Below, piece after piece: positions 8,278-18,708 of a stretch of DNA of 64,000 bases; the stretch's first letter is position 1; each line of letters begins with the position of its first letter. Under the pieces are notes generated by a model. The model ran no database searches. It was not told the DNA's origin and worked only from the letters and a program-made list of their open reading frames with translations. This DNA is from Novosphingobium album (ex Hu et al. 2023) (GTDB lineage Bacteria; Pseudomonadota; Alphaproteobacteria; Sphingomonadales; Sphingomonadaceae), in the NCBI RefSeq assembly GCF_022832385.1, contig NZ_JALHLE010000007.1, positions 124,001 to 188,000 on the forward strand, given 5' to 3'. The position numbers were made by a program, and so were the translations under genes.

Positions 8278-9432
8278 ATGAGCGGGCCGGGCAAGGAAAG
8301 TGTATCACAAAAGGTGGCGCGAATTGCCGCGGCCTTTGAGCGCGCGCCTTTCGAGGAGCTGGGTTGGGACAATGCCTTGCGCACGCTGGCGGAAGCGACG
8401 CATTCCTCGCACGGGCAGATGCTGGCGATTGGCGCCCGGCACCTGGCATTCAACTGGGTCAGTGGAGCCAGCCCGGAGTTTCACTCGCTTCTGGAAGGGT
8501 TTGATGGCTACCGGCCTGAAGTGAACTACCGCGTGGCGGCGGCCGGCCAGCCGTTCGAAATGGCGTGGGAAGAACACTATGACGCCATCCGGGCCGCGCA
8601 TACCGACGAACAGTATATGGACGCCATGCGCTGCCTCGATATCGAGCATGGCGCACAGATGGTGCTTACCCAGCAACCCGGTGCCTTTTTCGGTCTGGCT
8701 GTCCTCCGCAGCGCATCCGATGGCCGCTCATCCGAGGCCGACCGGCAGGTATTCGCGGAAGCTGGCCAGCACGTGCTATCCGCCCTGCGCACCCAGAATG
8801 CCATCGAACATCAGGGCATGCTCATGATGCAGGGCTCGCTCGAGGCGATGCGCACGCCAGCGATCCTGCTCGATGCCGCAGCGCGTGTCTGCCACGTCAG
8901 TGAAGCCGCCGCTCCGCTGCTCGGCATGCGCACGCTTCAGATAAGAAGCCGCACGCTACATGCGGGCTGCCCGGCCATGGACCGCGCGCTGCAGGCGCGC
9001 ATCGCCCTTGCCCTGTCCGGTGCCGAGACCGGCCCTTCGGATCTCTGGATCCGGAGCGATGCCGGTCTGCTTCTGGTGGACGTGCGCGCACTGCCGCGGC
9101 AGGAATGGCATTTCGGCTTCACCCCGCGAGTCATCGTAACGCTGCGCTCGCCGCTCGCCACTCCGGACGGGACACACCATCATCTGGCGCAGGAGGAACT
9201 TGAGCATGATGCCCGGCATCTGGCCGAAGCCCTGGGGCTCAGCAGCGCCGAAGCCCACGTTGTGGCCCTGCTGTCGCGCGGCCATTCGCGGCAGGAGATC
9301 GCCGGGCTGCGCGGCGTCAGCACCCAGACGGTGACCACGCAGTTGCGCAACATCTTTCTCAAGTGCGGTGTCAGGCGCGAGAGCGAACTTGCCACGGTCG
9401 CGCGGGCCCTGACCGAAATCGCGAGACACTGA
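8278..9432 (+). CDS. LuxR-type HTH transcriptional regulator with unassigned N-terminal domain
   Basis: 384-aa predicted DNA-binding regulator. The last ~65 residues form a LuxR/FixJ helix-turn-helix: LGLSSAEAHVVALLSRGHS, then QEIAGLRGVSTQTVTTQLRN and the closing FLKCGVRRESELATVARAL. The first ~300 residues are an apparent sensor region that I cannot assign to a named ligand family; it has no receiver-domain aspartate pattern. A longer frame starts at 8236, but 8278 (MSGPGKESVSQKVARIAAAF) begins the regular helical sequence. Neighbours do not reveal a target: nadA is upstream and the downstream gene is convergent. The transcript probably ends at the 19-bp inverted repeat at 9602-9659. Confidence 0.8.
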   Translation: MSGPGKESVSQKVARIAAAFERAPFEELGWDNALRTLAEATHSSHGQMLAIGARHLAFNWVSGASPEFHSLLEGFDGYRPEVNYRVAAAGQPFEMAWEEHYDAIRAAHTDEQYMDAMRCLDIEHGAQMVLTQQPGAFFGLAVLRSASDGRSSEADRQVFAEAGQHVLSALRTQNAIEHQGMLMMQGSLEAMRTPAILLDAAARVCHVSEAAAPLLGMRTLQIRSRTLHAGCPAMDRALQARIALALSGAETGPSDLWIRSDAGLLLVDVRALPRQEWHFGFTPRVIVTLRSPLATPDGTHHHLAQEELEHDARHLAEALGLSSAEAHVVALLSRGHSRQEIAGLRGVSTQTVTTQLRNIFLKCGVRRESELATVARALTEIARH

Positions 9433-9601
9433 AGCCCGGCCGGCGCAGGGCGGCCGTGTTCGAAGAAAACATCCAGGGCGGCTGGACCGCAAAAGCCCGG
9501 CAGGAGGTCAGAGCCTCCAGGCAGCGGAGCGAGCCGCTGCAAAGCAAGGGCAGGACGATCATTCCCCGGCGCCCTTTGTGCACACTTCCCTGAACCGGGA
9601 T

Positions 9602-9659
9602 TGCTGCCGCGCCGGACAATCGAAAGTCACGAACCCTTCAATTGTCCGGCGCGGCAGCA
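9602..9659. repeat. 19-bp perfect inverted repeat between convergent genes
   Basis: Left arm TGCTGCCGCGCCGGACAAT (9602-9620) and right arm ATTGTCCGGCGCGGCAGCA (9641-9659) are exact reverse complements separated by 20 bases. It lies between the ends of the LuxR-type gene (9432) and the convergent minus-strand gene (9682). There is no clean T run directly after either arm, so it is either a bidirectional attenuation/terminator hairpin or a remnant of an inverted-repeat element. Confidence 0.65.
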
Positions 9660-9681
9660 GCCGATTGTCAGGTTTTCGCCA

Positions 9682-12143
<2,462 letters not shown>

Positions 12144-12157
12144 TTTCCTGAATGTCA

Positions 12158-12188
12158 GTGCGATGCGGCAGGCCTTGCCGCATCGCAC
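12158..12188 (+). terminator. 13-bp stem-loop after the CoA-transferase gene
   Basis: Perfect stem GTGCGATGCGGCA / TGCCGCATCGCAC with a 5-base loop, 14 bases beyond the stop codon at 12143. No poly-T tract follows, so it is a terminator-like or RNA-stabilising hairpin rather than a textbook intrinsic terminator. Confidence 0.45.
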
Positions 12189-12251
12189 CGCCTCGCTAAG
12201 GTGCCTCGCTTCGCCCCCCCAAGGACACAAGCAATCGAGGTGCGACGTTCC

Positions 12252-13772
12252 ATGCGAATCCTGACTCTGGCCTGTTCGGCCCTGCTGCTGACCGCTTCCG
12301 GTTCAGCCATCCTCGCTGCCGACGCCGATACCAAGGCCGATGACGCCAAAGCGTCCGAAAAGGCCGATGCCAAGCCGGACGACCATTTCACGCCCTTCCC
12401 CGAGCCCAAATCGATCAAGCAATCTGCGGTGATCGGCGGCAGGACAGTCAGCTATACCGCGACGGTCGGCTCGCTCCCGGTGAAGGATGACAAGGGCAAG
12501 GTCATCGGCGAGGTGGTCTACACCGCTTACACCGTGCCCGGCACACCCACGTCCCGCCCGGTGACCTTCGCTTTCAACGGCGGTCCGGGCGCCTCGTCGG
12601 TCTATCTCAACCTCGGCGCAATCGGCCCCAAGCGCGTGCCGTTCGGCGATCAGGGCGACGCGCCCTCCGACCTTGCGGTCCTGCGCGACAATCCCAATTC
12701 CTGGCTCGATTTCACCGACCTCGTCTTCATCGATCCCATCGGCACCGGCTTCTCGCGCTCACGCGAGGACAAGGACAAGACCAAGAAGGACTTCTACGAG
12801 GCCGACGCCGACATCCATTACCTCAGCCGCATCGTCTACGACTGGCTGGTGGCCAACGACCGCCTGACCAGCCGCAAGTACCTCACGGGTGAAAGCTACG
12901 GCGGCTACCGGGTGCCGCGCCTCGCCTATTACCTTCAGACACAGATGGGGGTGGGTATTTCGGGCATGACGCTGGTTTCGCCCTACCTCGATCCGCCCGC
13001 TATCGGCGAGGACGACGCGCTCTCTCCGCTGCCGTGGATGATCAACCTGCCCTCAATGGCCGCCGGGCATTTCGAACGGCAGGGTAAGCCGCTGGACGAG
13101 ACCACCATGGGGCCGGTCGAGACCTACATGCGCACCGGGTTCGTGCAGGACTTCCTCGCGGGCCCCGGCGACAAGGCCGCGACCGACCGCCTCTCGGCCA
13201 AGGTCGCCGAGATCACCGGACTCGATCCCGCGCTCGTGCGGCGCATGAACGGGCGGGTCGACATCGACACCTACCTGCGCGAAATCCGCCGCAGTCAGGG
13301 CCTGATCGGTTCGGTCTACGATTCCAACTACACCGCCTACGACCCGTTCCCGGCCAGCGCGACGCCGCAGTACAGCGATCCGCTGCTGACCACCCTGATC
13401 GCGCCAACAACCTCCGCGATGGTCGATTTCGTCACCCGGCAGGTCGGCTGGAAGGTCAACGCCCGCTACAACGCCCTGTCCTACGACGTGAACGAGCAGT
13501 GGAAGCGCGACGATACCGACAGCCCGGTGAGCGACCTGCGCAAGGCCATCGCCACCGATCCCAAAATGACCGTGAACATCGTCCACGGCTGGGACGACCT
13601 TTCCTGCCCCTTCTACGGATCGAAGCTGATCCTGGCGCAGATGCCGGACTTCGCGCGCGCTGGCCGGATCAAACTGCACATGTATCCTGGCGGGCACATG
13701 TTCTATTCACGGTCCGACAGCGGCGCCGCCATGCGCAGTGACGTAATGGGAAGCTACGCGGCAGGGAGCTGA
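12252..13772 (+). CDS. Secreted S10-family serine carboxypeptidase-like peptidase
   Basis: 506-aa exported alpha/beta hydrolase. A signal peptide (MRILTLACSALLLTASGS, then AILAAD) is followed by a charged Ala/Lys/Asp linker. The S10 hallmarks are present: FNGGPGASSVYLNLGAIGPK oxyanion/substrate segment, IDPIGTGFSRS, the nucleophile in LTGESYGGYRVPRLAYYL (Ser near residue 215), the aspartate in HGWDDLSCPF and the final histidine in MYPGGHMFYSR. The start at 12252 is taken over an upstream ATG because it begins directly with the signal peptide. Likely periplasmic or outer-membrane-associated peptide degradation. A lone gene, followed by a 22-bp palindrome and a convergent sulfatase. Confidence 0.9.
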   Translation: MRILTLACSALLLTASGSAILAADADTKADDAKASEKADAKPDDHFTPFPEPKSIKQSAVIGGRTVSYTATVGSLPVKDDKGKVIGEVVYTAYTVPGTPTSRPVTFAFNGGPGASSVYLNLGAIGPKRVPFGDQGDAPSDLAVLRDNPNSWLDFTDLVFIDPIGTGFSRSREDKDKTKKDFYEADADIHYLSRIVYDWLVANDRLTSRKYLTGESYGGYRVPRLAYYLQTQMGVGISGMTLVSPYLDPPAIGEDDALSPLPWMINLPSMAAGHFERQGKPLDETTMGPVETYMRTGFVQDFLAGPGDKAATDRLSAKVAEITGLDPALVRRMNGRVDIDTYLREIRRSQGLIGSVYDSNYTAYDPFPASATPQYSDPLLTTLIAPTTSAMVDFVTRQVGWKVNARYNALSYDVNEQWKRDDTDSPVSDLRKAIATDPKMTVNIVHGWDDLSCPFYGSKLILAQMPDFARAGRIKLHMYPGGHMFYSRSDSGAAMRSDVMGSYAAGS

Positions 13773-13783
13773 GGGCAAGGTCA

Positions 13784-13805
13784 GGCCGGACTGCGCAGTC
13801 CGGCC
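13784..13805. terminator. 22-bp perfect palindrome between convergent peptidase and sulfatase genes
   Basis: GGCCGGACTGC directly abuts its reverse complement GCAGTCCGGCC. It begins 12 bases after the peptidase stop and ends six bases before the stop of the convergent sulfatase frame. No T run on either side; a bidirectional terminator-like hairpin is the most economical reading. Confidence 0.45.
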
Positions 13806-13810
13806 CGCCG

Positions 13811-14308
13811 TCAATGCGGCCTCGCCGCCATCGGCTGCACCGGCCCCAGATCAAACGAGACATTGTCGATCGTGCCGTTGAAGGCGAAGGGCAGGCGATA
13901 ATCACCGGTCAGCGGGGTCCCTGCATCGTGACCGATGGTGGCTTCTTCGCTGAACTCGAAGGGTACCGTGTGTTCCATCCTGCCGCTGCCGGCCGGCGTT
14001 CCATCGACGGACAGCGCGAGCGCCCCGCCCTTGCCGAAGCCGGGGCCATCTACGGTGAAGGAAATCGCCACCTTGTGCCGTCCGGGCGCCAGCGATGACG
14101 CGCCAGCGACGCGCACCAGCGCCGTGTCCCGGTCGTTGTCGCGGTAGAAAAAGACCGGCCTCCCGCCCAGCACCGCAAGGGCCCAGCCCGAGAAGCGGCC
14201 GCCCTGTGTCACCAGCATGCCCTCACCGCCACCCGCAGGCACATCAATGTCAGCGGCAATCGTCCAGCTGCGATTGTTGATCGCCGGGAACGCGCCCGGC
14301 GGATAGCG
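13811..14308 (-). pseudogene. Detached C-terminal domain of the arylsulfatase, in frame behind an amber codon
   Basis: This stretch continues the arylsulfatase frame without any shift: the TAG at 14309-14311 is followed directly by codons for RYPPGAFPAINNRSWTIAAD, then GGGEGMLVTQGGRFSGWALA and a beta-rich segment ending NGTIDNVSFDLGPVQPMAAR. Such a lectin/LamG-like beta-sandwich tail is usual at the C-terminus of this ~780-aa sulfatase subgroup. No ribosome site precedes the internal ATG codons, so separate translation is unlikely. Coding character (no further stops, sensible composition, natural stop at 13811) shows that the loss is recent, or that the codon is suppressed, or that it is a sequencing error. 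Confidence 0.75.
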
Positions 14309-16153
14309 CTACTGCGTGGGATAGAGGACGTGCACGCCGGGCTCGGCAAGCGGCTCCGGCCGGGTGCCCGGCAGCATCGATGAAAAGTTGCTGTACTGCA
14401 GCGGCAACACGTGGTTGCGCGAGGCCTCCTTCTCCCAGAGGGCCTTGATTTCGGCCACCTTGTCCGGATGCGCCGCAGCGACATCGGTGGTCTGTGACCA
14501 GTCGTGGCGCAAGTCGTAGAGCTGCCATGCCGAGGCCGGATCGGGCATCGCCGCATCCAGACGCAGCTCTACCTTCACCGCTTCGGACAGCATCCACCCA
14601 TCGTGATAGATCCCAGCGTGACCGAAGACCTCGAAGTATTGAGTCTGGTGCCGCGAGGGCGCCTTGGGCTGGGTGAAGCTGTAGGCAAAGCTCACCCCGT
14701 CGAAGGGCTGCTGCGCAATCCCGTTCAGGCTCTCCGGCGCGGGCACACCGGCGGCGTCGAGCACGGTCGGCATCACATCGTTCACATCGACGAACTGGCT
14801 GCGCACGCCGCGCTGGGTGATGCGCGCAGGCCAGGAGACGACCATACCATTGCGCACGCCGCCAAGCCGCGAGGCGACCAGCTTGTAGTAGGGAAATGGC
14901 GTGTTCAGCGCCGAGGCCCAGCCTACCGGGCCGATGGGCAGGCTGTCCGGCCCGCCGATGTCATCCAGCTTGCCCAGCGCATGGGCCATCTCGTCGCCGC
15001 CCTGCATGGCAGCGCTGATGCGGGTGGCGTAGTTGACGCCGCCGATCGCGCCGCCTTCGCCCGAGGCGCCGTTATCGCCCTCGACGAACACGACCATCGT
15101 GTTGTCGAGCTCTCCCGTCCGCTTGAGCGTATCAAGGATGCGTCCGATCTGCGCATCGCAGTAGGACAGCATCGCCGCATAGACTTCCATGTAGCGCGCC
15201 GCGACCTTGCGCTCGTCGGCCGAGAGCGTGTTCCATGGCCTGGTGCCTTCGGGCATCGGCGCCAGTTTCGTATCGGCAGGCACCAGACCGAGCTTCTTCT
15301 GCCGGGCCAGCGCCGCCTCGCGGTAGGCATCCCAGCCGGAATCGAACTTGCCCTTGAAGCGGGCAATCCATTCGGCCGGCGCCTGCAGCGGCGCGTGCGC
15401 AGTGCCGGGCGCGTAGTAGATGAGGAAGGGCTTCGCGGGGTTCTGCGAATGCTGCATCAGCAGCCAGTCGATCGTGTGGTCCGCCAGATCGCGGTCAAGC
15501 ACATAGCCCGCCTCGGTCCCGTCGCCGCGCTCGGGCGGTTCGATGGTGCGCGTATTCTCGATCAGCTGCGGCTCGAACTGGTCGGTCCACCCGCCGTTGA
15601 AGCCATAGAAATAGCCGAAGCCAAGACCGTTGCCCCACTGGTCGAACGGCCCCATCGGCCCGCTCTGCCAGGTCGGCACATTGTGGTTCTTGCCGAACAT
15701 CGCAGTGTCATAACCGGCGGCAGAAAGCACCTGTCCGATCGTGCCGGCACTCTTGGGGATGATCGAATTGTAGCCCGGTTCCGGACGCGCGAGGTCGGAA
15801 ACCGTGCCGAAACCCACCGCATGGTGGTTGCGCCCGGTCAGCAGGGCCGCGCGCGAGGACGAGCAGATCGCGGTGGTATTGAAGTTGTTGTAGACAAGCC
15901 CGTTCGCCGCGAGCCGGTCCAGATTGGGGGTCGGAATGGCACCGCCAAAGGTGCTGCTGGCCGCGAACCCGACGTCGTCGGTCAGGATGATGAGGACATT
16001 CGGCGCCCCCTTTGGCGCCGTTGCTACCGCCGGAAAGCCGGATGACGGCGCCGGGCCGGCGGCCTGCTCGGCCGAGGCCTGCGCCCCGAAGGCGAGAAGG
16101 ACGCTACTGGCCAGCAGGGCGCATCTGGCAGCCTGCCTGATCTTCGCACTCAT
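14309..16153 (-). CDS. Arylsulfatase (type I, formylglycine-dependent), truncated by in-frame TAG
   Basis: Exported sulfate-ester hydrolase, 614 aa to the premature stop. The start at 16153 (MSAKIRQAARCALLASSVLL) follows a GGGAGAGAAATC ribosome site and opens a signal peptide cleaved near AQASAEQ. The N-terminal metal site is NVLIILTDDVGF, and the active-site signature CSSSRAALLTGRNHH carries the cysteine that is converted to formylglycine; VFVEGDNGASGEGG and KNHNVPTWQSGP follow as expected. The catalytic alpha/beta domain is complete, so the truncated protein might still be active, but the C-terminal beta domain (13811-14308) is lost. No maturation enzyme gene is in this window. Divergent from a LysR regulator, its probable controller. 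The substrate is unknown. Confidence 0.87.
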   Translation of the reverse strand: MSAKIRQAARCALLASSVLLAFGAQASAEQAAGPAPSSGFPAVATAPKGAPNVLIILTDDVGFAASSTFGGAIPTPNLDRLAANGLVYNNFNTTAICSSSRAALLTGRNHHAVGFGTVSDLARPEPGYNSIIPKSAGTIGQVLSAAGYDTAMFGKNHNVPTWQSGPMGPFDQWGNGLGFGYFYGFNGGWTDQFEPQLIENTRTIEPPERGDGTEAGYVLDRDLADHTIDWLLMQHSQNPAKPFLIYYAPGTAHAPLQAPAEWIARFKGKFDSGWDAYREAALARQKKLGLVPADTKLAPMPEGTRPWNTLSADERKVAARYMEVYAAMLSYCDAQIGRILDTLKRTGELDNTMVVFVEGDNGASGEGGAIGGVNYATRISAAMQGGDEMAHALGKLDDIGGPDSLPIGPVGWASALNTPFPYYKLVASRLGGVRNGMVVSWPARITQRGVRSQFVDVNDVMPTVLDAAGVPAPESLNGIAQQPFDGVSFAYSFTQPKAPSRHQTQYFEVFGHAGIYHDGWMLSEAVKVELRLDAAMPDPASAWQLYDLRHDWSQTTDVAAAHPDKVAEIKALWEKEASRNHVLPLQYSNFSSMLPGTRPEPLAEPGVHVLYPTQ

Positions 16154-16275
16154 GATTTCTCTCCCGCTTCCCCGCTGTCGCCAAAGCACCCGGCGCGATT
16201 GTTGAAATTATCTTGCCGCGCTGCAGGATTTGCGTCCAATGCATAATGATGGTTCAAGTAATGCGTAAGGCGCAT
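16154..16275. promoter_or_regulatory. Divergent sulfatase/LysR intergenic control region
   Basis: The 122-bp spacer separates the arylsulfatase start from its divergent LysR-type gene, the classic place for a LysR operator. It contains the AT-rich segment GCATAATGATGGTTCAAGTA ending in ATGC, flanked by GCAT/ATGC ends that form an imperfect inverted repeat with T-N11-A character. Proposed as the operator on position and symmetry only. Confidence 0.3.
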
Positions 16276-17205
16276 ATGATGGAACTTCGAACGCTTCGCC
16301 ATTTCGTCGCGGTGGCGCGGCGGCTCAACTATTCGCGCGCGGCCGAAGACGTCGGCCTGTCGCAATCCGCGCTCACGCGCAGCATCCAGTCGCTCGAGAA
16401 GCAGACCGGCCTGCGCCTGTTCGACCGGACGCGCGCGGCCGTGACGCTCACCCCGCAAGGCAAGGCAGCGTTCCAGGCGGCTCAGCAGCTGCTTGCGTCA
16501 GCCGAGGACTTTGCCGGTGAACTGGGGGCCATGGCGCAGGGCAAGGGCGGACGCCTGAGCTTCGGCGTCGCTCCGGTTCCGGCCAGGGTTTTGCTGGCAA
16601 GTGTCCTGTCCGAAGTTCTTCACGACACGCCCCGCCTAGAATGCAACGTCCTTGTGCGGGATCCCGGCGAGTTGTGGCCCATGCTGGAAACCGGCGAGAT
16701 TGAATTCTTCATCGCCGGCGAAGGACAAATTCCCGAACCCATGTCCGCGCGAATAGAACCGCTGGGGACCTTTCCGGTCAGTATTGTCGTCCGGGCGGGA
16801 CATCCGGCCACCCATGTCGAAAATATCGACAAGGCCTATCCGTTGCTGATGGCAAACAGGGCCGGTGCCGACAACGCCCTCATTTCGGAGCTGCTGCAGA
16901 AGAACAACCACCCGCTCCATGTGATCGAGGATTTCACGACCTTGCTATCGCTCGTTCAGACGACAGACGCGCTCCTGCTCGTGACCCCGCTCGCCCTGCA
17001 GGACCACCTTGCAGCGGGCACCCTTCGGGAACTCCGGGGCAAGAAGCCCACCGCGACCGGTCTTCACCGGGTGCTTCTGTACAGCAAGTCCGGCCGCACG
17101 CGTTCCAAGGGGGCGAATGCGGTACGAGGCCTGTTCCAGCACGCCATCCGCAATCTGGCTGAACCGAAGAAAACGCTTGCTGCGATCTCCGGTGCGCCCA
17201 ACTGA
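16276..17205 (+). CDS. LysR-family transcriptional regulator
   Basis: 309-aa DNA-binding regulator. The N-terminal winged HTH is unmistakable: ELRTLRHFVAVARRLNYSRA, AAEDVGLSQSALTRSIQSLE and KQTGLRLFDRTRAAVTLTPQ. The rest is the periplasmic-binding-protein-like effector domain (GRLSFGVAPVPARVLL onward). Of several in-frame starts from 16213, the ATG pair at 16276/16279 fits the family N-terminus and has AAGG upstream. Divergent from the arylsulfatase, which it probably regulates in response to a sulfated compound or its product; effector not identifiable. Ends four bases from the convergent HhH gene. Confidence 0.9.
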   Translation: MMELRTLRHFVAVARRLNYSRAAEDVGLSQSALTRSIQSLEKQTGLRLFDRTRAAVTLTPQGKAAFQAAQQLLASAEDFAGELGAMAQGKGGRLSFGVAPVPARVLLASVLSEVLHDTPRLECNVLVRDPGELWPMLETGEIEFFIAGEGQIPEPMSARIEPLGTFPVSIVVRAGHPATHVENIDKAYPLLMANRAGADNALISELLQKNNHPLHVIEDFTTLLSLVQTTDALLLVTPLALQDHLAAGTLRELRGKKPTATGLHRVLLYSKSGRTRSKGANAVRGLFQHAIRNLAEPKKTLAAISGAPN

Positions 17206-17209
17206 AAGT

Positions 17210-17815
17210 TCAGAGCTTGCCGAACTTCGTTTCGTAAGCCCCGGTATCACCGCCTGCGAGCAGCTGCGCCTGCTCCACCCAACTGTCCCGGCGCGGGCGG
17301 CCTGCGAAGGAGCCAAGCTTGGTGTCAAGGTCGTCGAGATCGGCATCGGTCCATGCAGCGATCTGTTCGTAGCGGGTCACGCCAAGCGACGTGAGCAGCG
17401 TCAGCATCTTGGGGCCCAACCCCTTGATCTTGCGCAGGTCGTCCGCCTCTCCGGCAGGTGCAGGAGCAGCGGCGGGAACCAGTTCGGGGGCCGGCTCGTC
17501 CGCGGGCGTGGGCGTGGGCGCCAGATTGTCGACTTCTTCCTGCGCGGCCACGGCGATCACCTCGCCGATGCCGGCCATGGTTCCGGCCATCGCGGGCGGG
17601 TCGATGTGGATCGGGGCATCCACCTGTGCGGCGGGTGCCGCATCGATAAGCGCCTGATTACGCTGCGCGGGCGCGGCACCTTCGTCGAGCACGTCGGGAC
17701 GGCGGTCGCGACGGGGCGGCTTGGTCCCGTGGACGAACAACCAATAGGCAACGGCAATACCCACCAGCAGCGCAGCGATGAAGATCAGCCAGTTGGCCTC
17801 GACCATTTGCAGCAC
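17210..17815 (-). CDS. Membrane-anchored helix-hairpin-helix protein
   Basis: 201 aa. An N-terminal transmembrane helix (ANWLIFIAALLVGIAVAYWL) is followed by a ~90-residue Ala/Pro-rich linker and a C-terminal HhH-type domain: DDLRKIKGLGPKMLTLLTSL then RYEQIAAWTDADLDDLD and RDSWVEQAQLL. This domain is the one often annotated as NuoE-C-terminal-like or flap-endonuclease-like in alphaproteobacteria, found in proteins of unknown role. Start is the GTG at 17815 with AAGGGA ahead, or the ATG three codons in. It is the last gene of a short operon with the 30-aa peptide and the OmpA-like protein upstream, so an envelope function is likely. Nucleic-acid binding is not shown. Confidence 0.78.
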   Translation of the reverse strand: MLQMVEANWLIFIAALLVGIAVAYWLFVHGTKPPRRDRRPDVLDEGAAPAQRNQALIDAAPAAQVDAPIHIDPPAMAGTMAGIGEVIAVAAQEEVDNLAPTPTPADEPAPELVPAAAPAPAGEADDLRKIKGLGPKMLTLLTSLGVTRYEQIAAWTDADLDDLDTKLGSFAGRPRRDSWVEQAQLLAGGDTGAYETKFGKL

Positions 17816-17821
17816 GATAAC

Positions 17822-17914
17822 TTATCCCTTCCGGTTCCACAGCAGCCAGCCGATGCCGAAACCCATCCCGTAGGTCAGCAACACCGAGACAGCCATTTCA
17901 AGCCATAGCGGCAA
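17822..17914 (-). CDS. 30-aa single-span membrane peptide (TTG start)
   Basis: Too short for routine gene finding. TTG at 17914 is preceded by AAAGGAT at seven bases and encodes LPLWLEMAVSVLLTYGMGFG followed by IGWLLWNRKG, ending at TAA 17822-17824. The product is one hydrophobic helix with a short positively charged end (NRKG), a plausible inner-membrane micropeptide with a GxxxG-like packing face (GMGFGIG). It fits tightly between its neighbours: 21 bases after the OmpA-like stop and six before the GTG of the HhH gene. Function unknown; it may assist assembly of the flanking envelope proteins. Confidence 0.62.
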   Translation of the reverse strand: MPLWLEMAVSVLLTYGMGFGIGWLLWNRKG

Positions 17915-17935
17915 GGCAGTATCCTTTCATAGGGG

Positions 17936-18658
17936 CTAACCGGGCCCCGGCGTATCAATCGGCGTCGGCTTGATCGGCGCCGGGGAAATCACGGAAAATT
18001 CGATCCGGCGATTGGCCGGGTCCCTGGGATCGAGCCCCGGTACCGGCTGTTTCGACCCTACGCCGGCCGCGCGCAGGCCGTCGGCGGGGATGCCACGCCC
18101 CACCAGCCCCCAGCGCACTGCATTGGCACGGGCCATCGACAAAGCGAGGTTAACCTTCGGATTGCCGCCCGCGTCCGTGTGCCCGGTCACCGCGATGATG
18201 CTGCCGACGCAGGGTCGCAAGGCACGCGCGACCTCGTCGAGCAGTCTTTCGCTCGCCGGGTCGATCCGCGCACTGGCTTCACTGAAGCGGATAGTGCGCG
18301 TCTCGAGGATGCGTTCGACATCGTCCTGACAGTGAAGTGCGGGCGCGGCGGCAGCACCCTCCCGCGCCCAGCTTATGCCGCCGATACCGGGAATACGCGC
18401 CACGGCTGCGGCGACGCGAGTCCGCGTAGCCACATCGAGCCGCTTGCCTCCGGACAGGACAGGGTGGCGGGTCAGCCAACCGTAGCGATCACGAAACGCC
18501 AGATTCACGCCCTTGCCGCCGGCTTTATCGCGTACTGCGATCGCCTGTTGTTCCAGCCCGTCGATAAAGACCGCACCATGAAGGTTGGTCGCCGCAAAGG
18601 CCATGGCCAGACTCAAGGCGGCTCCGGCAGAAACGATCGAGGCACGGCGGGGGTTCAT
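17936..18658 (-). CDS. OmpA-family peptidoglycan-associated envelope protein
   Basis: 240 aa. An N-terminal uncleaved anchor or signal sequence (ASIVSAGAALSLAMAFAATN) leads to a ~100-residue BON-like region and a C-terminal OmpA domain: SIIAVTGHTDAGGNPKVNLA, LSMARANAVRWGLVGRGIP, and the closing DPRDPANRRIEFSVI, the residues that bind diaminopimelate in this family. It probably tethers the envelope to peptidoglycan. It lies 50 bases after the flippase stop and heads a mini-cluster with the 30-aa peptide and the HhH protein. No lipobox cysteine is seen. Confidence 0.85.
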   Translation of the reverse strand: MNPRRASIVSAGAALSLAMAFAATNLHGAVFIDGLEQQAIAVRDKAGGKGVNLAFRDRYGWLTRHPVLSGGKRLDVATRTRVAAAVARIPGIGGISWAREGAAAAPALHCQDDVERILETRTIRFSEASARIDPASERLLDEVARALRPCVGSIIAVTGHTDAGGNPKVNLALSMARANAVRWGLVGRGIPADGLRAAGVGSKQPVPGLDPRDPANRRIEFSVISPAPIKPTPIDTPGPG

Positions 18659-18708
18659 GAGGGCAGCCTAGAGTCTTCCTTCCGCGATGTCAGCCACCCG
18701 AATCCAGT

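Noticed and set aside
14309..14311. TAG as a pyrrolysine or other recoded codon
   Set aside because: No reason in this lineage; a nonsense mutation or sequencing error is simpler.
14504..16045. 513-codon open frame antisense to the arylsulfatase
   Set aside because: Composition of an antisense shadow and overlap with a clear sulfatase.
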